From Actinomadura terrae (GTDB lineage: Bacteria; Actinomycetota; Actinomycetes; Streptosporangiales; Streptosporangiaceae), in contig NZ_JAICDG010000001.1 of NCBI RefSeq assembly GCF_022751215.1, positions 2,232,001 through 2,296,000 of the forward strand: DNA of 64,000 nt. Direction: 5' to 3'. Positions 42,772 through 51,432 of the stretch are shown here, in pieces. Numbering within the stretch: position 1 is the first letter of the stretch; every line of letters starts with the position of its first letter. The position numbers and the translations under genes were made by a program. The notes beneath the pieces were generated by a model that was not told where the DNA came from, ran no database searches, and was given only the letters and a program-made list of their open reading frames with translations.

Positions 42772-43866
42772 TCAGGAGGCGATGATGGACTGGGCGCGGC
42801 GGAAGAACCCGAGCGTGAGGCCGTGCAGCATGTCGCCGGTGCGCCTCGGCGCCCTCCCCGCGCACGCGCGGGCGTGGGTGCCCTCCAGGACGATGCCGAG
42901 CTTGAAGCAGGCGAGCACCGCGTACCAGGGCATGGACGACAGGTCGCGTCCGGCGACGGCGTCGAGCCGTCCGGCGTAGGCGTCGACCAGCTCGCCGGTG
43001 CCGGGCAGCCCCCCGGCGGCGCCGAGCGGCCCGGCGAGCGCCGCGGCGTCGTCCCCGGCCGGCCAGGTGGCCAGCAGCCAGCCGAGGTCCAGCAGCGGGT
43101 CGCCGATCGTGCACATCTCCCAGTCGACGATCGCGGCGACCTCCGGGCCGTGCGGGGAGTACATGAGGTTGGCCAGGTGGTAGTCGCCGTGCATGATCCC
43201 CGGACGCCACGTCGCGGGCCGGTGCGCGTCGAGCCAGGCGGCGACCTCGTCCAGGCCGGGGATGTCGGGGCCGGGGTAGCCGGGCAGCGCGCCGTAGGAC
43301 GCCAGCTCCGACATCCAGCGGCTCACCTGCCGCTCCAGGAACCCCTCCGGCCTGCCGAAGCCCGCGAGGCCGACGGCGCGGTGGTCCACCGCGCCGAGCG
43401 CGGACAGGGCGCGCGCGGCGTTGAGCCCCATCTCGTGCCGGACGGACGCGTCGCCCGCGTGCAGGGCGGGCAGGGTCACCGTCGCGTTGAAGCCCTCGAC
43501 CGGCGTCATCAGGTAGAACACGGCGCCGCCGAGGACGCTCTCGTCGGCGCAGGCGGCCAGCAGGCGCGGCGCCGGGACGCCCGTGCCCTCCAGGGCCGCC
43601 AGCACGCGGGCCTCGCGGCGCAGCACGTCGTTCGTCCGCGCGCGCAGGTGGGCCGGGCCGCGCCGCAGTACGTAGCCGCGGCCGCCGCGCCGGAAGCGGA
43701 CCAGCGTGTTCTGCGTCCCGCCGGCCAGCGGCACGACGTCCTCGAACGGGCCGCCCGGCAGGCCCTCCCCGTCCATCCACCGCGCCAGGACGGCGAAGTC
43801 CACCAGCGCGGGGTCGATCTGCTCAGGCTGCACGTCCGCCCTCCGGCCCTTGTCATGACTGGTCAC
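42772..43866 (-). CDS. APH-family phosphotransferase (ACAD10/11-kinase-like)
   Basis: 364 residues from GTG 43866. The kinase fold shows in VPLAGGTQNTLVRFRR, YVLRRGP (ATP Lys replaced in RRGP context), catalytic IMHGDYHLANLM (HGD..N) and metal-binding IVDWEMCTIGDPL. The GFNAT and PEGFLERQVSRW segments are typical of the fadE36/ACAD10-11-like subgroup that phosphorylates hydroxyacyl substrates, rather than aminoglycoside kinases. A role in hydroxyacyl-CoA catabolism is the best guess. Confidence 0.85.
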   Translation of the reverse strand: MTSHDKGRRADVQPEQIDPALVDFAVLARWMDGEGLPGGPFEDVVPLAGGTQNTLVRFRRGGRGYVLRRGPAHLRARTNDVLRREARVLAALEGTGVPAPRLLAACADESVLGGAVFYLMTPVEGFNATVTLPALHAGDASVRHEMGLNAARALSALGAVDHRAVGLAGFGRPEGFLERQVSRWMSELASYGALPGYPGPDIPGLDEVAAWLDAHRPATWRPGIMHGDYHLANLMYSPHGPEVAAIVDWEMCTIGDPLLDLGWLLATWPAGDDAAALAGPLGAAGGLPGTGELVDAYAGRLDAVAGRDLSSMPWYAVLACFKLGIVLEGTHARACAGRAPRRTGDMLHGLTLGFFRRAQSIIAS

Positions 43867-43951
43867 AGGCTCGCCGCACGCGGCGTCGTTGAAGGTCTAC
43901 CCCGTGTCCCGGGTCCACGCGGTGCGGACGCGCCCGCGCGTCCGAGAGGTC

Positions 43952-43968
43952 ACATTCGTCCAAGACGG
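43952..43968. promoter_or_regulatory. 17-bp shared upstream motif, copy 1
   Basis: ACATTCGTCCAAGACGG, with the inner dyad CGTC-CAA-GACG, 64 bases upstream of the VOC-family gene. An identical copy lies 48 bases upstream of the O-methyltransferase at 50354. Likely an operator or an ECF-type promoter element. Confidence 0.5.
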
Positions 43969-44032
43969 GCGCGTCTCGCCGGGTCCAGGGTGGGAAGGGT
44001 CAGCCGAGAAGCGACTCGTCGGGGAGGACGAC

Positions 44033-44395
44033 ATGACCAGCGAGACCCGCCGGACCATCTACCCACTGATCAATTGCGCCGATCCCGCCGCGGCGATGGA
44101 ATTCCTGGAAAAGGCGTTCGGGTTCACGACGCATTCGGTGCACAAGGACGACACCGGAAAGGTCGTCCACGCCGAGATGGTCTACGACACCGGCATGTTC
44201 ATGTTCGGTACCGGAAAGCCGGGCACGACCGCCGTGTACGTCGCGGTCGACGACCCCGACGCGCACCACGACCGGGCCAAGGCGGCGGGCGCCGAGATCT
44301 TCCGGGAACTCGCCGACCAGGACTACGGGTCCCGCGACTACGCGGCCCGCGACCTGGACGGCAACGAATGGTACTTCGGCACCTATCGCCCCTGA
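44033..44395 (+). CDS. VOC-family (glyoxalase/PhnB-like) protein
   Basis: 120 residues from ATG 44033 with GGGGAGG eight bases upstream; the longer frame is upstream non-coding DNA. YPLINCADPAAAMEFLEKAFGF is the VOC N-terminal pattern, and RDLDGNEWYFGTYRP the C-terminal one, as in PhnB/YdeM-like proteins. HAEMVY carries a possible metal Glu/His. Substrate unknown. The shared 17-bp motif suggests joint control with the methyltransferase at 50354. Confidence 0.87.
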   Translation: MTSETRRTIYPLINCADPAAAMEFLEKAFGFTTHSVHKDDTGKVVHAEMVYDTGMFMFGTGKPGTTAVYVAVDDPDAHHDRAKAAGAEIFRELADQDYGSRDYAARDLDGNEWYFGTYRP

Positions 44396-44576
44396 GCCGC
44401 CCGTCCCTGGGCAGCGTGAAATTCGGGGGCCCCGCGCCGGTTCCTGCGCTACGGTTCGGGAGCCGGCCGCGGGACTCCGGCGCGACTTCCGGAACCCGCT
44501 TGTCATGCGATGATTCGCCGCTCGCGCCCTCATTCCCCGGCCGGCGTCCCGACCCCCTCACCGACCGTGGGATGCC

Positions 44577-46013
44577 ATGAGCGAGACGTTCGCGGACCTG
44601 ATCGCGTGCGAGGACGCGCTGATGTTCGTCAACGCGGCGATCACCTCCACCGGGCAGCGGGAGTTCCGGCATCACGAGGGCGACCAGCGGCTCTCGCTGG
44701 ACTTCCTGCACGAGTACATGCTCGCCAACTACCGGCGGCTGTACGCGGCGGTGCTCGCCCTGCGGATCAACGACCACAACGCGGCGCTGATCGTCCGGAA
44801 CCTGCTCGTGCGCGCGGGCGACGTCGACGTGGAGCGCCGCCGCGCGGAGGGCCGCCTCATCGCCCGGCGCCTGGAACTGCTGCCGCAGCAGCGGGTGTAC
44901 CGCCTGTTCGGCGAGCTGCGCCGACGGGGCGTCAACAACCGGCGGACCCGCGCCATCATGCGGGACTGGCTGGCCGGACGCCGCGACCCCGCGTTCGACG
45001 CGGTCAAGTACCGGGGCGGGGTCAAGGCCGCCGTGCGGCACGCGCACCTGCCGCCGGGCGACGAGCACGGCGAACTCGGCGCGTTCCTGTTCGCGCCGGG
45101 ACGCGTGAAGGCTTACCGGACGCCGATCTTCGAGCTGTGGCGGCGCGCCCACTACGAGCAGGCCGCGATCTACGATCTGCCCTACACGGTCGCGGAGGGC
45201 TTCGCCGCCAAGCACGGGATCAGCCGCGAGAAGTTCCTGGAGCGCATCGAGCCGAGGATGACGCGGCTGGAGCGGCTGCGCCTCCAGGAGAACGCGCGGC
45301 AGGCCGAGGTGGACGCCGTCCAGGTGGACCTGGGCACGATGCCCCTGACCCGTCTCGCCTCGTACGTGCTGTCGCTGCCGCCGGCCGACCGCGCCGCGCG
45401 CCGCGACGAGCTGACCGGGGCCCTGCGCACCGCCGCGCGGCGGGAGGCCGGGGCGGCGCGCGGCTCGTGGGGGAGGGTCGCCGCCGTCCTGGACGACAGC
45501 TACTCCGCCACCGGGTCCGGGCACAAGCGCCGCCGCCCGCTGGCGGTCGCGCTCGCCTCGTCGTTCCTGCTGGACGCGCTCGCCGCGCGGTACACGCCGC
45601 TGTGGACGTCCGGCCGCACCGACGAGCTGATGCTGCGTCCCTTCGGCCCGACGCCGCTCGGCACCCGGATACTCGACGCGCTCGACACCGCCCCCGACCG
45701 CCTGATCATCATCTCCGACGGCTGGGACAACGCGCCGCCCGGGCTCGCGCGCGACGTCCTGCGGATCTGGCGCACGCGCCTGGACCCCGGCCACCGGACG
45801 GTGATCACCCACCTCAACCCGGTGTACGACGCGGACGACTTCGACGTGCGGCGGCTGGCGCCGACGGTGCCGACCGCGGGCATCCGCGACGCCGAGGACC
45901 TGTTCACGCTGACCGAGCTGGCCCGCTTCGCCGAGGGGCGGGTCGGCCTCGCCGAACTCCAGGCCCACCTCGACGACCGGGTCGCGCGGTTCCTCGGGGA
46001 GGAGGCGGCATGA
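44577..46013 (+). CDS. Ro/TROVE-like protein with C-terminal vWA domain
   Basis: 478 residues. The N-terminal ~270 are alpha-helical in a HEAT-like manner; AVKYRGGVKAAVRHAHLPPG resembles the KYR..R...LRLAHP motif of TROVE modules. From about residue 300 a von Willebrand A-like domain begins, with MIDAS AVLDDSYSATG (D-x-S-x-S) and RLIIISDGWDN. Ro60-like bacterial proteins bind misfolded and Y-type RNAs in RNA quality control. The family assignment is by pattern and not certain; a MoxR-associated vWA protein is the alternative. It is coupled by a 4-bp overlap to the next gene. Confidence 0.6.
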   Translation: MSETFADLIACEDALMFVNAAITSTGQREFRHHEGDQRLSLDFLHEYMLANYRRLYAAVLALRINDHNAALIVRNLLVRAGDVDVERRRAEGRLIARRLELLPQQRVYRLFGELRRRGVNNRRTRAIMRDWLAGRRDPAFDAVKYRGGVKAAVRHAHLPPGDEHGELGAFLFAPGRVKAYRTPIFELWRRAHYEQAAIYDLPYTVAEGFAAKHGISREKFLERIEPRMTRLERLRLQENARQAEVDAVQVDLGTMPLTRLASYVLSLPPADRAARRDELTGALRTAARREAGAARGSWGRVAAVLDDSYSATGSGHKRRRPLAVALASSFLLDALAARYTPLWTSGRTDELMLRPFGPTPLGTRILDALDTAPDRLIIISDGWDNAPPGLARDVLRIWRTRLDPGHRTVITHLNPVYDADDFDVRRLAPTVPTAGIRDAEDLFTLTELARFAEGRVGLAELQAHLDDRVARFLGEEAA

Positions 46014-47170
46014 GGTTCGAGGAGCACGGGCTGAGGAGCGGGCCCGCGCAGGTGTGGGGGTCCGTGCGGCTCGTCCCGCTGCTACGCGACGAGCCCGTCC
46101 CGCACCTGCGCCTGCACCGCAGGCTCCACCCGGATCCCGTCACGGCCGTCGACGTCGGCGACGGCACCGTGTACACCTCCTACGTCCCGCACGCCTACGT
46201 CGCGACGTGGGCCGCGGACGGCGAGGACCAGGCCGCCTCGTACGGGACGCGCCTGTTCGGCCGCCACGGCGATGGTGACTGCGAGCCCGCGCCGCCGCGC
46301 ATGCCCGTCCGTCCCCTGCGGCGGATGGCGCGGCGGACGGCCCGCGACCGGCTGCGCTTCCTGCCGCTGCACCTCGCCGTCGAGGGCTACCTGGCGCTCC
46401 ACTTCGGCGGCCCGGAGATCGCGTGGGAGGAGTGGTCGCGGCGGGCGGTCACGCGGGGCCTGTCGCCGCGCTGCGAGGAGGCCTACCTCGGGCTGGAGGT
46501 GCGCGGCCTGGACGACGCCCTGCGCGTCTTCGAGATCCACCCCGGCCAGTGCGGCGTCGTGGTGTACGTCGCCGACGCCCTGGCCAGCGTGTTCGTCACC
46601 CCGCACCCGGACGACTACCGGGCCCTGCACCCGTCGCTGGTCGAGGACCTGTTCGGCGAGCTGGTCTACGTCTACGGGCTGCTGGCGGCCCCCGCGGGCG
46701 AGCTGACGGCGGGCCTCGACGGCGCCGGGATCTCCTCGTCGGCCGACCTGCGCGCCGCCGCGACGCGGGCGCGGAAGGAATGGGCCGGATTCCACGACGA
46801 GGTGATGGCCGGGGCGATCGACCACGAGGTGGAATCCGAGCCCGCCCAGTACCTGGACGGCTTCGAGCTGACCCGGTTCCTGCCCGCCTTCGACCCGCGT
46901 TCGGAGAACCACATCGGCGAGGCCATCACCGGCGAGGACGGCCGGATCGCCTACCTGAAGACGTTCCGGCTGTCGGACGGGCAGGTCAGGCGCGGCAACC
47001 TGCTCAAGCGGCTCGCGCGGCACGACTGGAACCTGGCGGCCGCCGCCGCCTCGCTGGGCATCGGCGAGGACGGCCTGGCGCTGCGCCTCGAACGCTCGGG
47101 CTTCGGCTTCCTGCTGCGCCAGGACGTCCTGGACCACTACCGGGCGCAGGCCCGGCGGAAGGTCACCTGA
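46010..47170 (+). CDS. ARPP-2-like protein with C-terminal Fis-type HTH
   Basis: 386 residues, ATG overlapping the previous stop. The N-terminal ~300 residues form a fold I associate with the ARPP-2 domain of Burroughs and Aravind's RNA-repair/conflict systems (GPAQVWGSVRLVPLLRDEPV, YVPHAYVATW, AYLGLEVRGLDDALRVFEIH); this is from memory and tentative. The last 60 residues give a Fis-like helix-turn-helix: LARHDWNLAAAAASLGIGED and GLALRLERSGFGFLL. So it combines a sensor-like domain with DNA binding and is co-expressed with the vWA protein. The 3' end overlaps the convergent mca gene by eight bases. Confidence 0.6.
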   Translation: MRFEEHGLRSGPAQVWGSVRLVPLLRDEPVPHLRLHRRLHPDPVTAVDVGDGTVYTSYVPHAYVATWAADGEDQAASYGTRLFGRHGDGDCEPAPPRMPVRPLRRMARRTARDRLRFLPLHLAVEGYLALHFGGPEIAWEEWSRRAVTRGLSPRCEEAYLGLEVRGLDDALRVFEIHPGQCGVVVYVADALASVFVTPHPDDYRALHPSLVEDLFGELVYVYGLLAAPAGELTAGLDGAGISSSADLRAAATRARKEWAGFHDEVMAGAIDHEVESEPAQYLDGFELTRFLPAFDPRSENHIGEAITGEDGRIAYLKTFRLSDGQVRRGNLLKRLARHDWNLAAAAASLGIGEDGLALRLERSGFGFLLRQDVLDHYRAQARRKVT

Positions 47171-47975
47171 GGCCGGCGAACAGGTCGTCCTCGTGGTCGG
47201 GCGCCTCGACGCGCGACCACACCCGGACGAACGTCTCGGACGCGAAGACCGTGGCCTGGACCTGCTCGGGCATCCGCAGCAGGAAGATGTTCTCGCCCTG
47301 GCTGGCGTGCGCCTGGAGCGCCTTGACCTTGGCCTCGACATGCGCGGCGACGTCCACGACGCTGGTGATCAGCTCGTCGGGGGTGCCGAAGTCCTCGGGC
47401 GGCTCGAAGTCGATCTCGATGCCGGCCTCCTTGACGAACTCGAGCATCCGCTTGATGCCGGAGCGGGGCATGGCCGTGTAGTAGAACTTGCTCGGCACGC
47501 CGGACCGCTCCGCCGCCGCGACCGTGATGCGGTGCGCCTGGATGTGGTCGGGGTGCCCGTAGCCGCCGTCCTCGTCGTAGGTGACGACGACCTGGGGCCG
47601 GTACCGCTCCATCAGCTCGGCCAGGCGCCCGGCGGACTCCTCCACCGGAACGTTCGCGAACGCCTCCGGGTCGTCGTTGGTGTCCCATCCGACCATCCCC
47701 GAGTCGCGGTACCCGAGCAGCTCCACCTCGTCGATGCGCAGGTGCGCCGCCGACTCGCGCAGCTCGTCGAGGCGCCGCCGCGCCACCGCGGCGGCGTCGT
47801 GGCCGGGGTCGCCGGGCTTGGCGCCCCCGGTGTCGTCGCCCTGCTCGCCGTTGGTGCAGGTGACCAGGACGGTGCGGATGCCCTCCGCGGCGCAGCGCGC
47901 CAGCAGCCCGCCGGTCCCGAGGACCTCGTCGTCGGGGTGGGCGTGCACCGCCATCAGTGTGAGTTCGTGCTCCAT
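47163..47975 (-). CDS. mca: Mycothiol S-conjugate amidase
   Basis: 270 residues from ATG 47975. PIG-L deacetylase fold with the zinc motif AHPDDE at 12-17 and GYGHPDHIQAH near 145. The pattern (TNGEQGDDTGG, GYRDSGMVGWDTNDDP, SKFYYTAMPRSG) is that of Mca rather than the shorter MshB. Mca cleaves mycothiol conjugates of alkylating agents and drugs to mercapturates for export, so it is a detoxification enzyme. It could help against an N-nitroso alkylator made by the operon nearby, but it is also a normal housekeeping gene. Confidence 0.9.
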   Translation of the reverse strand: MEHELTLMAVHAHPDDEVLGTGGLLARCAAEGIRTVLVTCTNGEQGDDTGGAKPGDPGHDAAAVARRRLDELRESAAHLRIDEVELLGYRDSGMVGWDTNDDPEAFANVPVEESAGRLAELMERYRPQVVVTYDEDGGYGHPDHIQAHRITVAAAERSGVPSKFYYTAMPRSGIKRMLEFVKEAGIEIDFEPPEDFGTPDELITSVVDVAAHVEAKVKALQAHASQGENIFLLRMPEQVQATVFASETFVRVWSRVEAPDHEDDLFAGLR

Positions 47976-48038
47976 CGCTCCGGGACTCCTCGGGCCGCTC
48001 GTCCAGCCGTCCACTCTACGTGGTCCGGGTGGGGACGC

Positions 48039-48902
48039 TCAGGTCTGCGACGAGGACTCGGTCTCGGACAGGTCCGCCACGGTGAGCGGGTGCGCGGGCG
48101 CCTCGAACGGGAAGTGCGAGGTCGCGGTGAGGCCGTCCACGACGAGCAGCTCGCCGGGGGCGAGGGCCCGCCAGCCGGGATCCTCGTCCAGCCGCTCGCT
48201 GGCGAGGACGCACGCGGGCGTCGACTCCCGGTGCGCGGCCAGCTCCATCCCGCCCTGCTCGCGGCCCGAGTCCAGGCGGCGGGCGGCGCCCGGCTCGCCG
48301 GGTCCGGCCAGCTCCGGCGTCAGCACCCAGAGGGAGTGGGTGCCGGGGTAGCGCAGCGCCCACAGCCGCCGCGACTCGGCCAGCAGCAGGTTGAGCGCGA
48401 AGACCGGCAGCTCGGCGGCGATGCGCCGGACGGCCGCGACCAGCCCCGCCGTCGTGTCGCCCCGCCGCCGGATCTCCGCGGTGACGTAGGCGCAGACCAG
48501 CTCGGAGTCGGTCCGCCCCCGGACGGGTGCGCGCTCCACGTCGGTGAGCCACGACGCGAGCGTGTCCAGGCCGCGCACCACGCCGTTGTGGGCGAACAGC
48601 CGGTCGTCCATCACGAACGGGTGCGAGTTGTGGACGTCGGCCCCGCCCGTCGAGGCGTACCGGACGTGGGAGACGAACGTGTGCGACACGACGTGCCGGG
48701 CCTCGGCGTTGAAGTCGGCGTCCTCGAACGCGGCGACCGGGGCGCGGTCGCGGACGGGCTCCTCGCCCAGCGAGAACCAGCCGAGGCCCGTGCCGTCGGG
48801 CATGCGGCGGCTCTGCGAGCGGAGGCTGTCCGGCGCGTCCAGCAGCCAGAACGTGGCGTGCACCCGAGGGCCGCCGGTGGTCATCCCGAAGAGTCGGCAC
48901 AT
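48039..48902 (-). CDS. Class II glutamine amidotransferase-like protein
   Basis: 287 residues beginning MCRLFG, with Cys2 as N-terminal nucleophile after Met removal. SHVRYASTGG and NSHPFV, FAHNGVV and TDSELV are the GATase_4 substrate-binding segments. It hydrolyses glutamine, or a gamma-glutamyl compound as in EgtC. No synthetase domain is attached, and no ergothioneine genes are nearby. Lies 63 bases upstream of mca on the same strand. Confidence 0.87.
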   Translation of the reverse strand: MCRLFGMTTGGPRVHATFWLLDAPDSLRSQSRRMPDGTGLGWFSLGEEPVRDRAPVAAFEDADFNAEARHVVSHTFVSHVRYASTGGADVHNSHPFVMDDRLFAHNGVVRGLDTLASWLTDVERAPVRGRTDSELVCAYVTAEIRRRGDTTAGLVAAVRRIAAELPVFALNLLLAESRRLWALRYPGTHSLWVLTPELAGPGEPGAARRLDSGREQGGMELAAHRESTPACVLASERLDEDPGWRALAPGELLVVDGLTATSHFPFEAPAHPLTVADLSETESSSQT

Positions 48903-48998
48903 GCCGGGACGATGCCCGCTCGGGCGCCGCCCATCCCTTCCGGTCCCCCGGAGCGGGGACCTTCGACGCCGGGGCCGCCGATGACGTACGGTCCCGGT

Positions 48999-49499
48999 AT
49001 GGGGTCGCCGGTGATTCTGCTGGACGTGGACGGTGTGCTCAATCCCTTCGAGAGGCCCCACGAGGGGTACGCGCGGCACGCGTGCTCGCCGAACGGGGTC
49101 ACGTTCCAGCTCTGGCTCTATCCGGGGCACGGTCCCTCCCTGCTGGAGCTGGCCGAGTCCACCGGCGCCGAACTCGTGTGGGCGACCTACTGGTGCGACA
49201 ACGCCAACGAGTGGATCGCTCCGCGCGTGGGGCTGCCGAGCCTGCCGTTCGTGCCGATCCCGCGCTTCCCCGGCATCGAGGAGGGGCGGACGCTCGGCGC
49301 GTGGAAGGCCCGGCACGTCGCCGCGTGGGCGCGGGGGCGCCCGTTCGTCTGGTTCGAGGACGAGCCGGACGCCACCGCCTGCATCGCCGGCGAGCCGGAC
49401 GTGGCCGACCACCTCCTCGTGGAGGTCGACCCGCTGACCGGTCTCACCGGCGAGCACCTCGACGCCGCCGCGGCCTGGCTGCGGGGCCTCGACCTCTGA
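48999..49499 (+). CDS. HAD-like hydrolase (HAD_SAK_2-like)
   Basis: 166 residues from ATG 48999 (ATG 48981 possible). The HAD nucleophile motif is LLDVDGVLN (Asp9, Asp11). AELVWATYWCDNANEWIA followed by LGLP is the pattern I know from HAD_SAK_2, the phosphatase domain named for Swiss-army-knife RNA repair proteins. FVWFEDEPD is the late acidic motif. It probably removes phosphate from a nucleotide or RNA end. Divergent from the amidotransferase gene. Confidence 0.75.
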   Translation: MGSPVILLDVDGVLNPFERPHEGYARHACSPNGVTFQLWLYPGHGPSLLELAESTGAELVWATYWCDNANEWIAPRVGLPSLPFVPIPRFPGIEEGRTLGAWKARHVAAWARGRPFVWFEDEPDATACIAGEPDVADHLLVEVDPLTGLTGEHLDAAAAWLRGLDL

Positions 49500-49529
49500 C
49501 CCCGCCGCGCCGGGCGCGCGGCGGCCCGG

Positions 49530-50168
49530 TCAGCAGGTGCCGAGCATGCCGCTCAGCGCGGTCTTCTCCGCCGAGTCGATCGTGAGGCCGTACCGGTACT
49601 TCACGTCGATCCAGGACCTGGCGTACATGCAGCGGAACGAGGACAGCGGCGGCGACCACTTCGCCGGGTCCTTGTCGCCCTTGGCCTGGTTGACGTTGTC
49701 GGTGACCGCCCACAGCTGCGAGCTGGTCAGGTCGTTGGCGAACGCCTGGCGGCGCGACGTCGTCCAGGCCGAGGCGCCCGAGCGCCACGCCTCGGCGAGC
49801 GGGACCATGTGGTCGATGTCGATGTCGGACGCCTTGGTCCAGGTGGCCCCGTCGTAGGGGCTCTTCCACGTTCCGGAGACGGCGGCGCAGGACGCGTCGG
49901 TCTTGACGTCCGTCCCGTCCCGCTTGAGGACGACCTCGCGGGTGTTGCAGGTCCCGGACTGCGTGATCCAGTGCGGGAACTTCTCCCGGCTGTAGCCGGT
50001 GAGCGAGCCCTCAGCCTCGACCGTGAGCCCCGCCAGGTGCTGGGACGCCTCACTGGCCCCCGGCGGGGGTGGCGGTGCGGCGAGTGCGGCGGACGCGAAC
50101 GGTGCCGCCAGCGAGGCGGCCGCGGTGAGAGCGGAGATGGTGACGGCGGTGATTCCCGTGATTTTCAC
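49530..50168 (-). CDS. Secreted HNH-type nuclease (DUF1524-like)
   Basis: 212 residues from GTG 50168 with GGAG seven bases upstream. A signal peptide (ITAVTISALTAAASLAAPFASA) is followed by a Pro-rich stretch and the catalytic domain: DIDIDHMVPLAEAW, a His-Met variant with the His-bearing strand, then LWAVTDNVNQAKGDKDPAKW, the asparagine-lysine motif of DUF1524 nucleases. Cys73 and Cys94 may form a disulfide, as may Cys at 184 and the C-terminus. It likely degrades extracellular DNA. Confidence 0.87.
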   Translation of the reverse strand: MKITGITAVTISALTAAASLAAPFASAALAAPPPPPGASEASQHLAGLTVEAEGSLTGYSREKFPHWITQSGTCNTREVVLKRDGTDVKTDASCAAVSGTWKSPYDGATWTKASDIDIDHMVPLAEAWRSGASAWTTSRRQAFANDLTSSQLWAVTDNVNQAKGDKDPAKWSPPLSSFRCMYARSWIDVKYRYGLTIDSAEKTALSGMLGTC

Positions 50169-50288
50169 GGATAACTCCGTTTCGATCGGGAGCAGATACC
50201 GCCAGTCTTAAATAGTTAGATAAACCAGAAATGTCTATTTGGTTAGCGGACATCACGATCAGGTCACGACATTCCTTTGGAGCGGGTG

Positions 50289-50305
50289 ACATTCGTCCAA
50301 GACGG
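50289..50305. promoter_or_regulatory. 17-bp shared upstream motif, copy 2
   Basis: Identical at all 17 positions to 43952-43968 and 48 bases upstream of the methyltransferase start at 50354; the AT-rich patch at 50205-50240 lies just upstream. Confidence 0.5.
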
Positions 50306-50353
50306 TCCGCGGGAGGACCACCTAGCGTCGGCGGCGGTGAGAGGAGCAGACCG

Positions 50354-51418
50354 ATGACGAGATCACCGCTGATGGACCTGGCCTTCGGCTACATGCCGGC
50401 GCAGATCGTCCACGTGACCGCCGAGCTGGGGCTGGCCGACGCCCTGGCGCCCGGCCCGCTGTCGAGCGCGCAGCTGGCGAAGGAGACGGGTGCCCACGCG
50501 CCGTCGCTGCTGCGCCTGCTGCGGGCGCTGACCTGCCTCGGCGTCGTCGAGCAGCGCGGGCCCGACCTGTTCGCGCTGACCGCTGACGGGCAGGTGCTGC
50601 GCGCGGACGCGCCGGACTCGATCCGCTCGCTGGTCCTGCTGTTCTGCGGGCCGGACGTGTGGCGGACCTGGGGCGACATGGCCGAGACGCTGCGCACCGG
50701 CGAGTACGCGTGGCATCGCATGACCGGTATGACGCCATTTGAGTATTTTGCCGCAGACGAGGAATTCTCGGCGATATTCAACCGGGCGATGGCCGAGCAC
50801 ACCCGCGCCGTCGCGCCCGGCCTCGTCGCCGCGCACGACTTCGCCCGCTACGGGACGGTCGCCGACCTCGGCGGCGGCGACGGCTCGCTGCTCGCCGCGA
50901 TCCTGCGGTCCGCCCCCGGGCTGCGCGGCGTCCTGTACGACCTGCCCGCCGGGCTGGAGGCGTCCGCCGGGCCGCTCGCGGACGTCGCGGACCGCTGCGA
51001 GGTCGTGCCCGGCGACTTCTTCGAGTCCGTGCCGGAGGGCGCCGACGCCTACGTCCTCAAGAGCGTCCTGCACGACTGGGACGACGAGAAGGCCGCCGCG
51101 ATCCTGCGGAGGGTCCGCGCCTCCATGCGGCCGGACGCACGGCTCCTCATCTTGGAGCAGGTCGTCCCGGAGGTGGTCGACGCGGATTCTCGGGGCACGG
51201 TGATGAACGACATCAACATGCTCGTCTCGACGGGCGGGCGCGAGCGGACAGATAGGGGAGTGGCGCGCTCTCCTCGCCTCCGCGGGGTTCGCGATGGCCG
51301 AGGAGACCGGGCCGATCCCGCCGTCCAACTACCACGTCATCGAGGGGGAGTCCGAGGCGTAGCCGCGTATCGGAGACAGGGCGCGGCGCGGGCCCCTAGG
51401 CTTAGTTCGAACATATGA
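50354..51418 (+). CDS. SAM-dependent O-methyltransferase with C-terminal frameshift
   Basis: Starts at ATG 50354 with GAGAGGAG upstream. An N-terminal winged-helix dimerisation domain (QLAKETGAHAPSLLRLLRAL) is followed by the plant-like O-methyltransferase core: VADLGGGDGSLLAAIL, DLPAGLEA, PGDFFESVPEG and catalytic KSVLHDWDD. At 51255-51258 a run of four G puts the end out of frame. Deleting one G restores a conserved ending (EWRALLASAGF...NYHVIEGE) that stops at 51362. As read, the last ~35 residues are aberrant and the frame runs to 51418. Either the gene is recently broken or the run is a sequencing error. Confidence 0.8.
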   Translation: MTRSPLMDLAFGYMPAQIVHVTAELGLADALAPGPLSSAQLAKETGAHAPSLLRLLRALTCLGVVEQRGPDLFALTADGQVLRADAPDSIRSLVLLFCGPDVWRTWGDMAETLRTGEYAWHRMTGMTPFEYFAADEEFSAIFNRAMAEHTRAVAPGLVAAHDFARYGTVADLGGGDGSLLAAILRSAPGLRGVLYDLPAGLEASAGPLADVADRCEVVPGDFFESVPEGADAYVLKSVLHDWDDEKAAAILRRVRASMRPDARLLILEQVVPEVVDADSRGTVMNDINMLVSTGGRERTDRGVARSPRLRGVRDGRGDRADPAVQLPRHRGGVRGVAAYRRQGAARAPRLSSNI

Positions 51419-51432
51419 GCGAAGGAGGGTCC

